Assembly: GCA_958510825.1 (NCBI GenBank)
Contig: OY294047.1
Location: 50,575,365 to 50,639,364 of the forward strand
Direction of reading: 5' to 3'
Length of the DNA stretch: 64,000 nucleotides
Source of the DNA: Brachypterus glaber
Lineage: Eukaryota > Arthropoda > Insecta > Coleoptera > Kateretidae
Part shown: one piece after another, positions 34,785 to 45,960 of the stretch
Position numbering within the stretch: the stretch's first letter is position 1
Layout: every line of letters begins with the position of its first letter
Translations under genes and position numbers: made by a program
Notes under the pieces: model-generated
Databases searched by the model: none
Seen by the model: only the letters and a program-made list of their open reading frames with translations
What the model was told of the DNA's origin: nothing

Positions 34785-34965
34785 CGTGACAGGTTTTACC
34801 CCAAACCAAAATTTTTACGACTAAATAATAAAAAAATGTCCTTACCTCCAAAAAGAAAGCTTTGTCCGTGACAGTATTTACCCCTAAAATTCAAAATTTT
34901 GATGACTAAAAAAAAAGGTCCTCAACTCAAAAAAAAAAGCTTCGTCCGTGAGTGAGTGAGTGAGT
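34785..34965. repeat. Three tandem units with CTTTGTCCGTG
   Basis: CTTTGTCCGTGGATCCGTGA, CTTTGTCCGTGACAGTATTT and CTTCGTCCGTGAGTGAGTGA recur about every 70-90 bp, each followed or preceded by AAAATTTTGACGACTAA-like sequence. A hAT-like end CAGGGCCGTAGCGAAG lies just upstream at 34681. Confidence 0.55.
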
Positions 34966-35449
34966 GGTGAGATTAAACTACACACATGTGACGTTAAATG
35001 TTATTATTTAGAGTCCCTAAAAATAAGAAACGAGAATCACATTTATCACTTTTCGGCGCGTTTTTTTTTTCAAAGAAGATAATTCTTGGTATAAGAGCTT
35101 AAAGTTGCTGAGCCAATAATCGAGGGTAGATTAAAATCACCAAGATCGGATTACTTAGTTTTAAGTTACCTAAGCTTGAGAGTCAGAAAATATAAACCTG
35201 CAAAAATCTCCACACCTGTGAAGAATACATTTTTTGGCGAAAATAAAAACTAAGCGATATTCATTATACCCTCGAATTCTGGACTTCAGGATTGTAAATT
35301 AACGTAATTTATAATTTAAGGAAGCTTTGTCCTAATTAAAAACACTACAAATTTGGACCATATATTACTTATCTTATGATAATCCAAAGAACAATTTTAA
35401 AAATAGGCCGTTTTTGGCCCCTTGTGCAAACGTATCAACTCCTATAGAT

Positions 35450-35680
35450 TTGTACATGCTGAACACGATTCTGGCCTTTAAATTTACAGAAACGGTGTGG
35501 AAGACTGTTTTTTTTTTCGTAAAAAGGTAATATTAGGTCGATTTTGAGCTAACGATGGCATGCTGAACACGATTTTGTTCTCTAAAGTGACAGAAACTGT
35601 GTGGAAGACTGTTTTTTTCTTCGTCAAAAGGTTAAAATAGATGAATTAGGAGCTAAAAATCACCCTAATGATTAATAGCT
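35450..35680. repeat. ~115-bp tandem duplication
   Basis: CATGCTGAACACGATTCTGG and CATGCTGAACACGATTTTGT begin two units, both continuing through ACAGAAACNGTGTGGAAGAC and a T run followed by TCGTNAAAAGGT. Function unknown. Confidence 0.75.
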
Positions 35681-35689
35681 ATTATGCGC

Positions 35690-35945
35690 GAGTAGAATAC
35701 TTTACTTTATCCACGGGTGATTACGCTACTCGCCTGTCGGCTTGTGTCAAAAAGCTGATTTTACATATCTGCTGTCAGAAATTTAGTAAACATAACACAT
35801 AACCTCAAATTGACAAACTAATTTGTGCGTTTTCTTGATTTGTAGGTGTTAGGTTGTAGAAAAAATAGTATACGCACCTCAACGCAAACCATTTCAGTGC
35901 ACTCTCGTGCACTTAAAACTAGGTTCGCGTACTCGGTGACTTTTT
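35690..35945. mobile_element. Repeat family H, copy 1
   Basis: Shares, in inverted orientation, blocks with 39405-39700: GAGGTGCGTATACTATTTTT, CACCTAAACAT-like, CAATTTGAGGTTATGTG, GCAGATATG and GCGTACTCGGTG. Probably a degraded DNA element. Confidence 0.6.
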
Positions 35946-35984
35946 AAGGGGATTTTTCATAATTGGAATTAAATAAACTTTTTA

Positions 35985-36680
35985 TTATTTTTTTTTGGGA
36001 AAAGAATATTGTATTTATTGAACTGATATTTATAAAACATATTAAGAGTATTTTTTTTTGCATTTTTAGTACATCTTGACCACTTCAGAGTAGGGACACT
36101 AGACCTAGGTCTTAAGTTAGCAAGGCGCCTTGCTAACTTAAGACCTAGATCTAGTGTCCCTACTTCAGAGGGCATCTTCCAAAATACACTTTTTAAACGG
36201 CTCCACAGATTTGGGGCTTCCTGTAACACATAGAGTAAACATTCCAACGGGATTCTATTCATAAGACTAAATACTAGTAACTAAACCTAAAAAATATCCT
36301 ATTTTTAATATTTTTATCATTTTATAAACATTTTTCTTAAAAATGGAAAAAACCGACATTTCATTTTCAAAAAAAATGATTATAAAATGATAAAAATATT
36401 AAAAATAGAATAACTTTTAGGTTTAGTTACTAGTATTTAGTCTTGTGAATATAATCCCGTTGGTTTGGACTTTTTTACTCTATGTGTTACAGGAAGCCCA
36501 AAAACTGTGTTTAAAAAGTGTCTTTTGGAAGACGCCCTCTGAAGTGGAGAAGATGTATTAAAAATGCAAAAAAAAATAAAAAATATATTCTTAATATGTT
36601 TTATAAATATGTCTAAAATAGTCAATAAATAGTATATTCTTTTCACAAAAAAAAAAAATAATAAAAAGTTTATTTTTCTC
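35985..36680. mobile_element. ~700-bp foldback with a nested palindrome
   Basis: The left arm (about 35985-36330) and right arm (about 36380-36670) pair through AATAAACTTTTTATTATT, GCATTTTTAGTACATCTT, CAGAGGGCATCTTCCAAAA, CAGGAAGCCC-type sequence and AGACTAAATACTAGTAACTA. The left arm carries a 72-bp insertion at 36091-36162 that the right arm lacks. Confidence 0.85.
36091..36162. mobile_element. 72-bp near-perfect palindrome with 8-bp TSD
   Basis: It starts TAGGGACACTAGACCTAGGT and ends CTAGATCTAGTGTCCCTA, self-complementary along its length except one base pair, with GGCGCC at the centre. It is flanked by CTTCAGAG on both sides (36083-36090, 36163-36170). The opposite foldback arm near 36535 has the site once and no palindrome, providing an in-window empty site. 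Confidence 0.9.
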
Positions 36681-37095
36681 CAATGAAGCTCTTTACAACT
36701 AGAATTATGAAACAAAAGACGTCTAGCCTATCTCTATCTCATTTGTGCTACACTTTCCAGCCAACCAAATAAATACTGTATTTGTTTTTCATACAACAAA
36801 TACAGTATTTATTTGGTTGGCCGGAGAGTGTAGCACTGAGCGGCACGAACGAACATAGCTAATGTGAATCTGTAGAATAAGATAATTCTACTAAAATTTA
36901 GATGGCGCCAGTAATTTGTTTAATAAAAATAATATAGTTACACTTTTCGCCCGGCTAAGTAAATATTGTATTTGTTCAACAAAGAACAAATACAGAATTT
37001 GTTTGGTTGGGTGGAAGTGGGAGTGTATGTATGTCGTCTATCCTTTTTGGGTAGAATTTTTGTCCCTGTCTAATCTAACGGGAGAAATCGCCATT
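36681..37095 (-). mobile_element. MITE family D, copy 2
   Basis: Inverted copy of the elements at 8760-9175 and 62858-63276, complete from CAATGAAG to CGCCATTATG, with the same two internal hairpins. Confidence 0.85.
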
Positions 37096-37099
37096 ATGA

Positions 37100-37566
37100 A
37101 AAGAAAAGTCCCCTTAAAACTTTTTTATTTTTTTTTCATTAGTTATTATTTTTGACTACTAGCTAAATATTTTTCTTTAAACTAACTTTAAGTGATTTTG
37201 TATTATCGCCGACTTTTTTTCGAGAAAATAAATCCAGTGCATGCACTTTAGTCTGTCAAGGCAGACCCGATTTGCGGAACAATAGAAAGGGCGCCGAAGT
37301 GTCTGCCAAGTCTCCTCCATTGTTGTCGAAACCGCTCTTCACAGAAAAAAAGGTATATCTTCTACTATAAGACTTCTAGATCTGGGTTAAAAAAATATAA
37401 GTACCTGAATTTTAATTTTTTTTAATACGCATTTAAAATCATTTTTTAGTTAAAAGTTAAAAGTTCTTATTAATTTACGCTGGTCCGGCGTGGACATTGA
37501 AAAATTGGAACTACTCAGTTCTAAACATAAGGCCTCTTCCATAATTCATAGATTAAAAGCTTATAA
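37100..37566. other. Intergenic, nothing recognised
   Basis: AT-rich with a slightly GC-richer patch at 37250-37330. No coding or defined repeat. Confidence 0.35.
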
Positions 37567-38234
37567 CTAGATGAAACGATGCAAGCACCCTGTCAAAACA
37601 TCAGCACTATTGTACACTAGAGCCATCTAGTTTGCAAATTTCAAACTAGGTGTTTTGTTTGATTTTAAATTCTGTATCTTTAAAACATTATATTCTAGCA
37701 AAAAACTGTATATAAAATTTTTTATAGGGCTTAAAAAGAGCTTTTCTTTAAAATATAATTTTTTGAAATCGGGTTATAAATATGTGAGATATGCTAAAAA
37801 ACCTTTTACTGCTTTAAACGCCAATATCTCGAAAACAATGCATTTTAGGAAAACATTTTTTGACCAATTTAAAATTATCTTTTATATATGTGCTAAATTA
37901 ACCAAATACAATAATAATTGCCTTAATTATAAACAAAAAACGCTAAAAATAGGAGTTTTACCCTATTTTTACCCCCTTACCCCCAAAATCTAATCAGCTC
38001 TTCGGAATACGATAAGAAACAATATGCAAAAAACCGCAAGTCGATATCTCATGTAGAAATGGAGTTAGAGTTTACACCCAGACAGACAGACGGACGCAAA
38101 AATTTTTTTTACTGATTTCGACTCAGAATGGTCTAAAACATCGAGAAATTGAAAAAAACGTGGTCAAAGATTTTGACTTTTCGGCGATGATTTCAATACA
38201 TCGGCACTCTTAGTGCACTAAGTGCCGATGTAAT
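37567..38234 (-). mobile_element. Hairpin-start repeat family A, copy 3
   Basis: Inverted copy running from CTAGATGAAAC (37567) to GCCGATGTAAT (38234), with the same hairpin at its 3' side and the CAGACAGACAGACGGACGCA run. Confidence 0.8.
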
Positions 38235-38517
38235 CAACGTATACGTTGTCCATTATTCCACAAACTTCCCTTAAAGTAAAATTTGCCAACAAAATTCCTA
38301 TAAAATTGTCAACAACACTGCGTTATGAAAATTCTTAGGAAATTTAAGATGTATTTTAAACAAATAAATAGAAATTCTAACGTAGAACAAACATTCTTTT
38401 AAAATATCATATTTCATTATAGTAGAAATCTTAGAACTGTTTTACATCTTTTCCAAATATACAGAGAATCTACAGTAAAATGGGGCAAAGTAATTTCTTA
38501 AGAACTGGATGAATGGA

Positions 38518-38640
<123 letters not shown>

Positions 38641-39404
38641 TTTTCAATTTTTTCAAAAATATCAACAAAAACTTTTCGGTAGTTTTTGACAAGATTTCTA
38701 AGATTTTTCAGAAATGTTATAGAAATGCTCAAAAATTTTTACATCGAAAGTGTCGGAAGTCATACAAAAATCTCTCAAAATTCGATGTACAAATATTTTG
38801 TAGTGGTTCGTCGTTCGCATCACATAGAAAAGTTCTTCTGTCCCAAAGGTGCGACATATACATTTTTAGCCACTGAACACGTATCCGATGTCAGTTTTGA
38901 CCAATCAGGTCAGCGTTTCAAAATAACCTCAAGAAACAGTTGAAATCGGCCGTTCACAATGGCCCCTGTTTACGGTAAGCATACTAAACTATACTAAATT
39001 TTACTCTAGAACCGGAGATTCACATTAATTTACAAACATGTGTTCGACATGAAAAATCAGGTGATTCTTTGAACTAATAATAACAAATTATCTAATATCC
39101 TACATCTTGTTTTCAAAGTAATGTGCTTTTACACGGAAAAAAATATTGAGCGAGCGTTTGTGGCATTAACCAAGTTTTTAAGGTTATTTTATAAACAAAA
39201 GACAAGAACGCGTATGCTGGCAGAATATTGCAAAGCACTTAAACATGACACAAACGTAACCCAGTACAGTAGGCGAAAAAAAAGGCAAAACAACACCCGA
39301 CACCTACCATGGGTTAACAGATAACTAACTAAGTCAAATAACTATTGTCTTCAAAACCTGTTTCATTTTGTGATTTTCTGTATCAAATTACCAGGAATAG
39401 TATA

Positions 39405-39700
39405 TTACGCACCGAGTACGCGAACCTAGTTTTTGACGCACGAGGCGCAGTCGAGTAAAAAAAGCACTCGATGTGCACTGAAATGGTTAGCGTCGAGGTG
39501 CGTATACTATTTTTCCTACGACCTAACACCTAAACATTAAAAAAACGCAAAATTTATCTTAACATTAGTGTGTCAATTTGAGGTTATGTGTTTGACGTTA
39601 ACTAATTTTCTGATAGCAGATATGCTGATCGTCAGTTCCCAACCGTTGTCATAGGCAACAGGTGGGAAATAGGCACTAACTACTAACTAGGTCGTAGGAA
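39405..39700. mobile_element. Repeat family H, copy 2
   Basis: Opposite-orientation relative of 35690-35945, with GCACCGAGTACGCGAACCTA and GAGGTGCGTATACTATTTTT. Confidence 0.6.
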
Positions 39701-39784
39701 AAATTATAAAAATAATTTTTGGAAACATACAAAAAATAAACCTTGTAAACTATATTGAATTGACAGCTTTTATTGCATATATTG

Positions 39785-39992
39785 TAGAGAAAAAGATGCA
39801 AGTCCCTTGCAAAATTACTTTACACTACGATATTTCAAGAAATCTTTGACATGGAGACTTGAAATTTGGAACAAATTTTGGTTACTACTTAGAAAATCTT
39901 TGTTCCAAATTTCAAGTCACTGGGTCAAAGCGTTTTTGAAATATCGTAGTGTAAACTTATTTTACAAGCGACTTGCATCTTTTTCTCTTCTG
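39785..39992. mobile_element. ~200-bp foldback
   Basis: AGAGAAAAAGATGCAAGTCC and GGACTTG-like / GACTTGCATCTTTTTCTCT form the ends. ACACTACGATATTTCAAGAA pairs with TTTTGAAATATCGTAGTGTA, and TTGAAATTTGGAACAAATTT with TTTGTTCCAAATTTCAAG. Confidence 0.88.
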
Positions 39993-40328
39993 TAGAAAAA
40001 AATCCTGACTGACCTCAAAAATGTGATTACAGATTCGAAATCTACGAGCCGAAACTGACTTAAAAAAGTTGGTTCGATGCCAGAAATTTTTTTCTGTTGT
40101 ACTGTGTTATCTACTCTTAACATACATATGTATGTAGGAGTATATAGGAGTATTTTATCCAAGATCCAGAAAAAGTATCTATAGACTTGAAAATCTAATG
40201 TGTTTTAAGAATGTTTTTAGTCGAAATGGTTTTATAAGGTCCAAATTTAAGTGGTCAAAATAAAAATAAAGACCAAGTCTTAAATCTCAACGTTTGGAAT
40301 TTGTTTCCACGGCGTTCTGCGATGCTCC

Positions 40329-40344
40329 GTCGCCAGTGAGTCTG
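40329..40344 (+). promoter_or_regulatory. Near-match silencer element upstream of brk
   Basis: GTCGCC, five bases, then GTCTG. The Drosophila consensus for the Mad/Medea/Schnurri silencer is GRCGNC-N5-GTCTG; this site has T instead of R at position 2 but correct spacing. It lies 711 bp upstream of the brk start codon. Confidence 0.5.
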
Positions 40345-40496
40345 GCGGTGCGGGTTCAGGATGAAAGGGACCAAACCAAAAATATTACTCAAAAAACACA
40401 TAAACAAGTCGAAATGTAATAAAAACAACTATTGCCATCTGTTTGTTAATGAATGAAAAGAATAGGGAGAGACGCGTTGTCTGGCCTCGCTGGCTT

Positions 40497-40512
40497 GGCG
40501 ACAGATTGTCTG
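40497..40512 (+). promoter_or_regulatory. Exact Mad/Medea/Schnurri silencer element upstream of brk
   Basis: GGCGAC, AGATT, GTCTG fits GRCGNC-N5-GTCTG at every fixed position. In Drosophila this element binds phosphorylated Mad with Medea and recruits Schnurri to repress brk in response to Dpp. It lies 543 bp upstream of the brk start codon in a relatively GC-rich segment. Function here is inferred from motif and position. Confidence 0.7.
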
Positions 40513-41039
40513 GCGTGACCGTAGGCGCTGTTGCCACATCGCCGCATTCCATTCTCGAAAAACAAAGATTCGTTGCCAAAAACCGCCGTTTTTCGGCCAA
40601 AATCAATTCCAAATCGAAATATCGACATTGTCCAACCTTATTTTGATTATTCGGATTGTGTAATCGGCGTTTTTAAAAATAAGGTAAAGGTGAGAGTGTT
40701 TTGGCAACGCCGTCGACAAACTTGTTTCATAAACGGATGTCGGTGCCTCCCATTCGAACGCTCGATCTCGCACATACGGCCACGCTTCGGTTCGTGTTCC
40801 ATGCACGAAAATATCGCGTTTTTTTGAGTTTCGTTGGTCTTTGATAGAGACTGTTAAAGTCCCTTTTCGATAGCAATACGTGAGAATACAGTTTACTCAG
40901 CGGAGTGGGGAATTTTCTCTGAATCGTGACGAAAATGGTTGCTACATAGGTCGCAGATAAACTTTGCTGTGCTATTTTAGTTGTTTTTTGAGGATTAGTT
41001 ATTGTTTTAATTGTGAAATAGTGTTGAAAGGGCCCCGAA

Positions 41040-42335
41040 ATGGCCCACGGATTGAATTCAGTGTTGAAACGCGGCGTTACCGCGGTGCAGGGCTGCAAAA
41101 CGGCCGAAGGCAAGACCAGCATCGGCTCACGGCGTATTTTTGCCCCTCACTTCAAACTACAAGTGCTCGATTCGTACAGGAACGATCCAGATTGCAAAGG
41201 CAACCAAAGGGCCACCGCCAGGAAGTACGGGATCCACAGGAGGCAGATCCAGAAATGGCTGCAGGCGGAAAACACACTAAGGAACAGCGTGAGTAAAGTA
41301 AAATGTGTCGAAAATCCCGAGGCTAGAAAATGTGGTATAGAGATGGCCTTGAGCAATAACAACGGTGTCGACAGTAGACAGCGAGACGACTTTGATTCCT
41401 ATTCACAAAGCAGCGTATGTCACGCAGGCGTTATTCAAGTTGGGGCCGAGCCACGGGTCCCGGCGCTTAGCCCCGTTTACTGCGACTCGTCGTCCTCGGG
41501 GGGGCACGTGTGGCCGCCGGCGGACAGTACCACCCGCCCCGGGCCCCTCGACTTTTCCACGCATTCCCGCATCGCGGCGTGCCCCGCGGACCCCTCGGCG
41601 CCCATGGACCTGTCTTTCAAGAAGCCCACTCCGAGCGCCGCGGGTCTGACCAGCACACCTGTGACTTTCCCCTCTTTGACGTTCCCCGCCTCCCCGCTCA
41701 GTTTGCCGTCGCCGACTAGTCTCTCGCAACCTCACCCAGATGTGTGGGATTTGTCCACTAAAGGCACCAAGAGGAAGTGCGACGAGGAGGGACAATACTC
41801 GCCGTCTTCCACGCACTCGGGCTCGACTTCTTCGCCCAAACCTGTTAAACTTTTCAAACCATACCTAGATGACATCAAAGATGAGATTCAGAGTGAACCA
41901 ACCATTACTCCACCTCTGTGTTGTAGCTCCGCGGCACTACTACCCCCTGCCGAAAATACTTATTATTACACCAATAATAATAACAATATTTGCGAAATAA
42001 AATCCGAATATTACACCCTTACTGAGTTACAACCCACGGGAAGCATCAACTACTATTACACAACCCTTCCTTACCATCCTTCGGAATTTGACCCGCATTA
42101 CAGCCCCTTCGAAGATATGCACCAGGTCCCTTTGAAACAAAGACAAAGCTACAGTTTGGACTTCAAACTAAGCGCCATTGATTGTTATTATCAAGACGCT
42201 GTGTGCAAAGGGAACCAGAGGGCAGTGGCGTCCAAGTATAACATACACAGACGCCAAGTTCAAAAATGGTTGAAGCAGGCGGAGGAATTGAAACAAAAGA
42301 ACGAGACTATGAAACAAATGCATGCCGTTAGGTAG
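41040..42335 (+). CDS. brk: Brinker transcriptional repressor with two Brinker DNA-binding domains
   Basis: Single-exon 431-aa protein, intronless like Drosophila brk. Residues 29-77 (GSRRIFAPHFKLQVLDSYRN, then KGNQRATARKY and IHRRQIQKWL) match the Brinker DNA-binding domain, a four-helix fold that binds GGCGYY sites and represses Dpp/BMP targets. Co-repressor motifs follow: CtBP-type PLDFS (169-173) and PMDLS (188-192), a related VWDLS (235-239), a basic patch TKRK, and the Groucho motif FKPY (272-275). A second domain copy lies at the C terminus (about 366-415): YSLDFKLSAIDCYYQD, KGNQRAVASKY, IHRRQVQKWL. The middle is Ser/Pro-rich then Tyr/Asn-rich and probably disordered. The CDS is GC-rich relative to its surroundings. 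The ATG chosen is the first in frame, in a good context (AAATGG). Confidence 0.93.
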   Translation: MAHGLNSVLKRGVTAVQGCKTAEGKTSIGSRRIFAPHFKLQVLDSYRNDPDCKGNQRATARKYGIHRRQIQKWLQAENTLRNSVSKVKCVENPEARKCGIEMALSNNNGVDSRQRDDFDSYSQSSVCHAGVIQVGAEPRVPALSPVYCDSSSSGGHVWPPADSTTRPGPLDFSTHSRIAACPADPSAPMDLSFKKPTPSAAGLTSTPVTFPSLTFPASPLSLPSPTSLSQPHPDVWDLSTKGTKRKCDEEGQYSPSSTHSGSTSSPKPVKLFKPYLDDIKDEIQSEPTITPPLCCSSAALLPPAENTYYYTNNNNNICEIKSEYYTLTELQPTGSINYYYTTLPYHPSEFDPHYSPFEDMHQVPLKQRQSYSLDFKLSAIDCYYQDAVCKGNQRAVASKYNIHRRQVQKWLKQAEELKQKNETMKQMHAVR

Positions 42336-43390
42336 AATTGGGTTTGGGGAATAAGCGTTTTAGAAGCCTTAAAAGAGTCTATTAGAAATATAGGTAGTTG
42401 GAAATATGGTGGCATAGGTACATGATAATGAAACATTGTCTAACATGGAAATAGTTCACTATTCTAAACTTTGGTACACTGAAAAAAAAGAATTTTAAAC
42501 ATACATTCTCAGACTTGGGTTTGCCTAGAAAATGTTTAATTGTTTTAAATTAATTGAAGCGTATTTTTTATTTAATTTTTTTATTGTGCCTTTACAAGAC
42601 ATTTTAGATAAAAAGAAAAGATAACTTCAAAATTATTGTGGATATTATCCATTTTAGAAAAGACGCGCTATTTTGTTTAATTATCTCGAAATTAATGGTA
42701 ATTAAGAACAGCTAAAACTTTTAAGTACTTAATGAAGGAGCAAATTAAAAAAATAAACGACTATTCAATTATTTAAAATAAATAATTTTAAATGATTTTT
42801 AAAAATTAAAAAAGCGAAAGAAAAAGACAGAATCTAATAGAAATAGTTGGACGTAGGTACTTTAGTCGTCCCTTTTTAAATAAAAATTTTAAATTGAAAA
42901 AATTATGTTGACATGAAAATTATAGATAAAATGGCGTGTTTTGATAAAAACTAATTATTGTATTAATATTTTTAATTAAACTGTTGTAGAATTTGTACTT
43001 TTGCCACCAAACAAAACATATCTTATTGTACTTATCAGTATAAAATGCCTTATCAATCGATCCCTTTTTGGGTGCTAAATGATATTTGCTCACAATGATA
43101 TCACTTTTACTTATGTGCCTTCATAGAAAATAAGTAATTTAATGTGCCAAAAAACAAAGTAATAAGTGCTAAAAACAGGCAGCTAATATTTTAAAATGTA
43201 ATTGCACAGTGATTTACATGTTTTTTTCTATTTTGAAGATCCTAAACTGTACAATTTTTAATTGTCCTGGATTTTTATGATCATGCAATAGTAAAATTAC
43301 CACCAGTTTTTTTTGCAGAACTTGGTATAATAATCATCCAAATATTTCAAATAAAAAAATGAATATTAAGACAAAAATTAAATTTACCTT
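42336..43390 (+). other. Probable brk 3' UTR and flank
   Basis: Very AT-rich sequence without coding. AAATAAA-type signals occur (about 42774, 42878, 43350), any of which could be the poly(A) signal. Confidence 0.35.
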
Positions 43391-43394
43391 CAGT

Positions 43395-43860
43395 TTTTAC
43401 ATGAAGCTGAAGTTTGGAACGTTTTTTTGAAACGAAAATCAAATATATAGTATATTTAGGTACTAGTTTCATAACATACGTGTTTAGAGCACGAGTACAA
43501 GTTTAGAAAACAAGCCGCTTGCGGCGAGTTTTCTAAAGTACTAGTGCGCTAAAAAATAAAGCTGAAGTTTGCAACGTTTTTTTGCGTCGAAAATTCAAAT
43601 AGTATATTAAAGCACTTATTCCATAACACGTTTTTAGTGCACTAGTACTTTAAAAAACTCGCCGCAAGCGACTTGTTTTCTAAACTTGTACTCGTGCGTT
43701 AAAAACGTATGTTATGAAACTAGCACTTTAATATACTATTCGTTGCAAAAAAACGTTGCAAACTTCAGCTTCATGCTAAAAACGTGTTATGGAATAAGTG
43801 CTTTAATATGTTATTCGAATTTTCGATGCAAAAAAACGTTTGGACTTTTTAGTTTCATGT
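43395..43860. repeat. Cluster of inverted and direct repeats
   Basis: GAAGTTTG/CAACGTTTTTTTGC blocks, CTCGCCGCAAGCGACTTGTT with GCCGCTTGCGGCGAG, and GCACTAGTACTTTAAAA with AAAGTACTAGTGCGC recur in both orientations, forming at least two interlocked palindromes. Probably a compound foldback element; exact limits unclear. Confidence 0.7.
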
Positions 43861-44460
43861 TTTTACTAAAAAATTGATGAAAAAAATATTTTAAAGTTTT
43901 GTAATAATTTTAATGTTTCACGATAATTAATGGACAACGTACAAAATTTGAATATCATTTCAAATTCAAAATATTTTTAACAGTTTATGGAAAATCTTTT
44001 GTGGATCACAGTGTAAAACTGCAATATTTTTTGAAAAAAAAAACACAGTCTTCCGTTTGCCATAACTTTTAATAACTCGAAATATTTATATTTATTAAAC
44101 TATTTAAATTTATTTGTACATATTGTAATAAGCTATATATTTATACAAAATTAATTGAAGGGTTTGGTATGTAAAAGTTAATTACTAAAAAAAAATTTTC
44201 TTTTGGATTTGTTGAGAATGATTTAGTAATATTATTTAAATATTATTTAATACTTTTGTAGAATTGCCTTTATGATGTAAACCCTTCAATTGATTAACTC
44301 ATTAATTGCAATTAATAATGTGATTTAGAATTAACTATTGACTCCATATTGGAGTATTGTAAATAAAAAAATAATAGCAATAATGGATGGACGTTCCAGT
44401 GTTAAATGTTACACTTTCTGACAAAATATTCAGTTTTTTATTAATTTTTTTTTAATAAAT

Positions 44461-44708
44461 CAACGAACTAATAACTACTCTCTCTAGAATACGCATACCG
44501 TTAATATAAAGTATCGCCAACATCTCGGTTGGTTTGTAACCAAATAGTAGGCATATTCAGGCCTGAACAATAACAGTTACCAGTATTGTTGTCTCTGTTA
44601 GAACAAAGCTGTGCGAGTAAGACAGACAAATGTATATGTTGGCTACGTTTTTGTCAGTTTTTACAAATGAAATGCCTATTCTAGAGAGAAGAGTTATTAG
44701 TTCGTTGG
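44461..44708. mobile_element. MITE family F, copy 2
   Basis: CAACGAACTAATAACTACTC to TTATTAGTTCGTTG, with the interior inverted relative to the copy at 10834-11092. It contains CAGGCCTGAACAATAACAGT. Confidence 0.88.
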
Positions 44709-45960
44709 AATAAATACATAGTATACATACAAGTAACTATTTTATTCTTTGTTTTATAATTATTATCATTTTTAAAACCGTAAAAAAGCATCAAAAAGCA
44801 TACCTACATTTAACACTGATCGTTCAAAGTTGTTATTGTTTATAAATGTAATAATTTACATTTCTGGAAAATTGATAAGAATTATTATCAAGAATTTGCA
44901 GCTGTGCTGGAGATTACTACATTTTTTGAACTTTTATAGATATGTATTATTTTATATGATATATTTTATAGACGATATTAATAAATTATGTATATATTTA
45001 ATTGTTTTTTGTTTTATTTTCTGTGTTTGTCAGTTTCAGGATAAAAAAATAATGTAAAAATAAAAAAAAAATAGTTTATCTGTAAAGAATTAGTAAAAAA
45101 AAATAATTCTCATTATAAAACCTATAATAAATTTAAAATATATTTAAGTGTATACATAATATGTATACTTTGCATATAATATTTAAAGTTTAAATATCTC
45201 GCTTAATATTTGGTCCAAGAAAAAGACCACTCAAATCGTAGTTTCGCAAATTTTTCAAAACTTTACCTTACATTTTTATTGGATAAAAAAAGCATTTTTT
45301 GAGATACTACCTAGAATTTTTTTATTGGTCAATATGTCGTAAAACTATTGGTTTTCTACCTCTAGAACTTAAATAGCTTGTCATAAAATTATAATAAATT
45401 TAACACTTTATAAATAATTTTATAACCGAGTGTATAACAATTTTATTGTTAACCCATTAAAAAAAATACCTACCTATTATAAGGATTTTTTTAATGACGA
45501 AACCAGCCGTGAAGCTATGTAATGCTACGCATTCCATTATATACTATTCACAGTAAATGGTATAGCATTTTCCCAAATACTTAAAAAAGAAAATTCAATA
45601 ACAAACTTCGGTCGGATTGTTGGTTCTTGAGTTATCGTTTTTACAAAAATTGTGACATCGGACGGACAGGCATTTAAAAAAAAAGCTTATTTTTTCATGA
45701 ATTTTTTGTCTAGGACGATTTTTGATTTTTTTTTGTAAATTCGAAAGTACCGTATAATACTATTCTAGCGCAGGCCCTGTGAATAGTATAATAACAACAC
45801 ATGTTTACAATAAAAATACAAGCAATATCTACTGCAAAGTAAAACCATAAACAATTTTTTTTCAAAAACACATTTTTTTAAATTTATTTTTCGTTTTACT
45901 AAAAAAGAAACTTTTTTTGAAAAAAAATGTTTTTTTGAAAAACTTTAATTTTTTTTATCT
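44709..45960. other. Intergenic, mostly unassigned
   Basis: AT-rich sequence. A decayed family-B piece lies at about 45535-45790, with AACTTCGGTCGGATTG, GAGTTATCGTTTTTAC, GGACGGACAGG and TATAATACTATTCTAGCGCA. Nothing coding seen. Confidence 0.4.

Larger units (their letters stand above)
40300..41039 (+). promoter_or_regulatory. Putative brk promoter and 5' UTR
   Basis: GC content and CpG density rise markedly (40310-40350, 40470-40620, 40700-40800) compared with the repeat-rich sequence to the left. The stretch contains the two silencer-like sites. I could not place a TATA box or a definite start site. Several short open frames on both strands here are not conserved-looking. Confidence 0.5.

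Noticed and set aside
38686..39324. ORFs of 85 and 67 codons (for example 39121-39324)
   Set aside because: No splice context, no recognised domain and no homology I can name; surrounded by repeats.
41365..41816. Arg/Pro-rich frames overlapping brk on both strands (94 and 137 codons)
   Set aside because: GC-driven shadow frames of the brk CDS.
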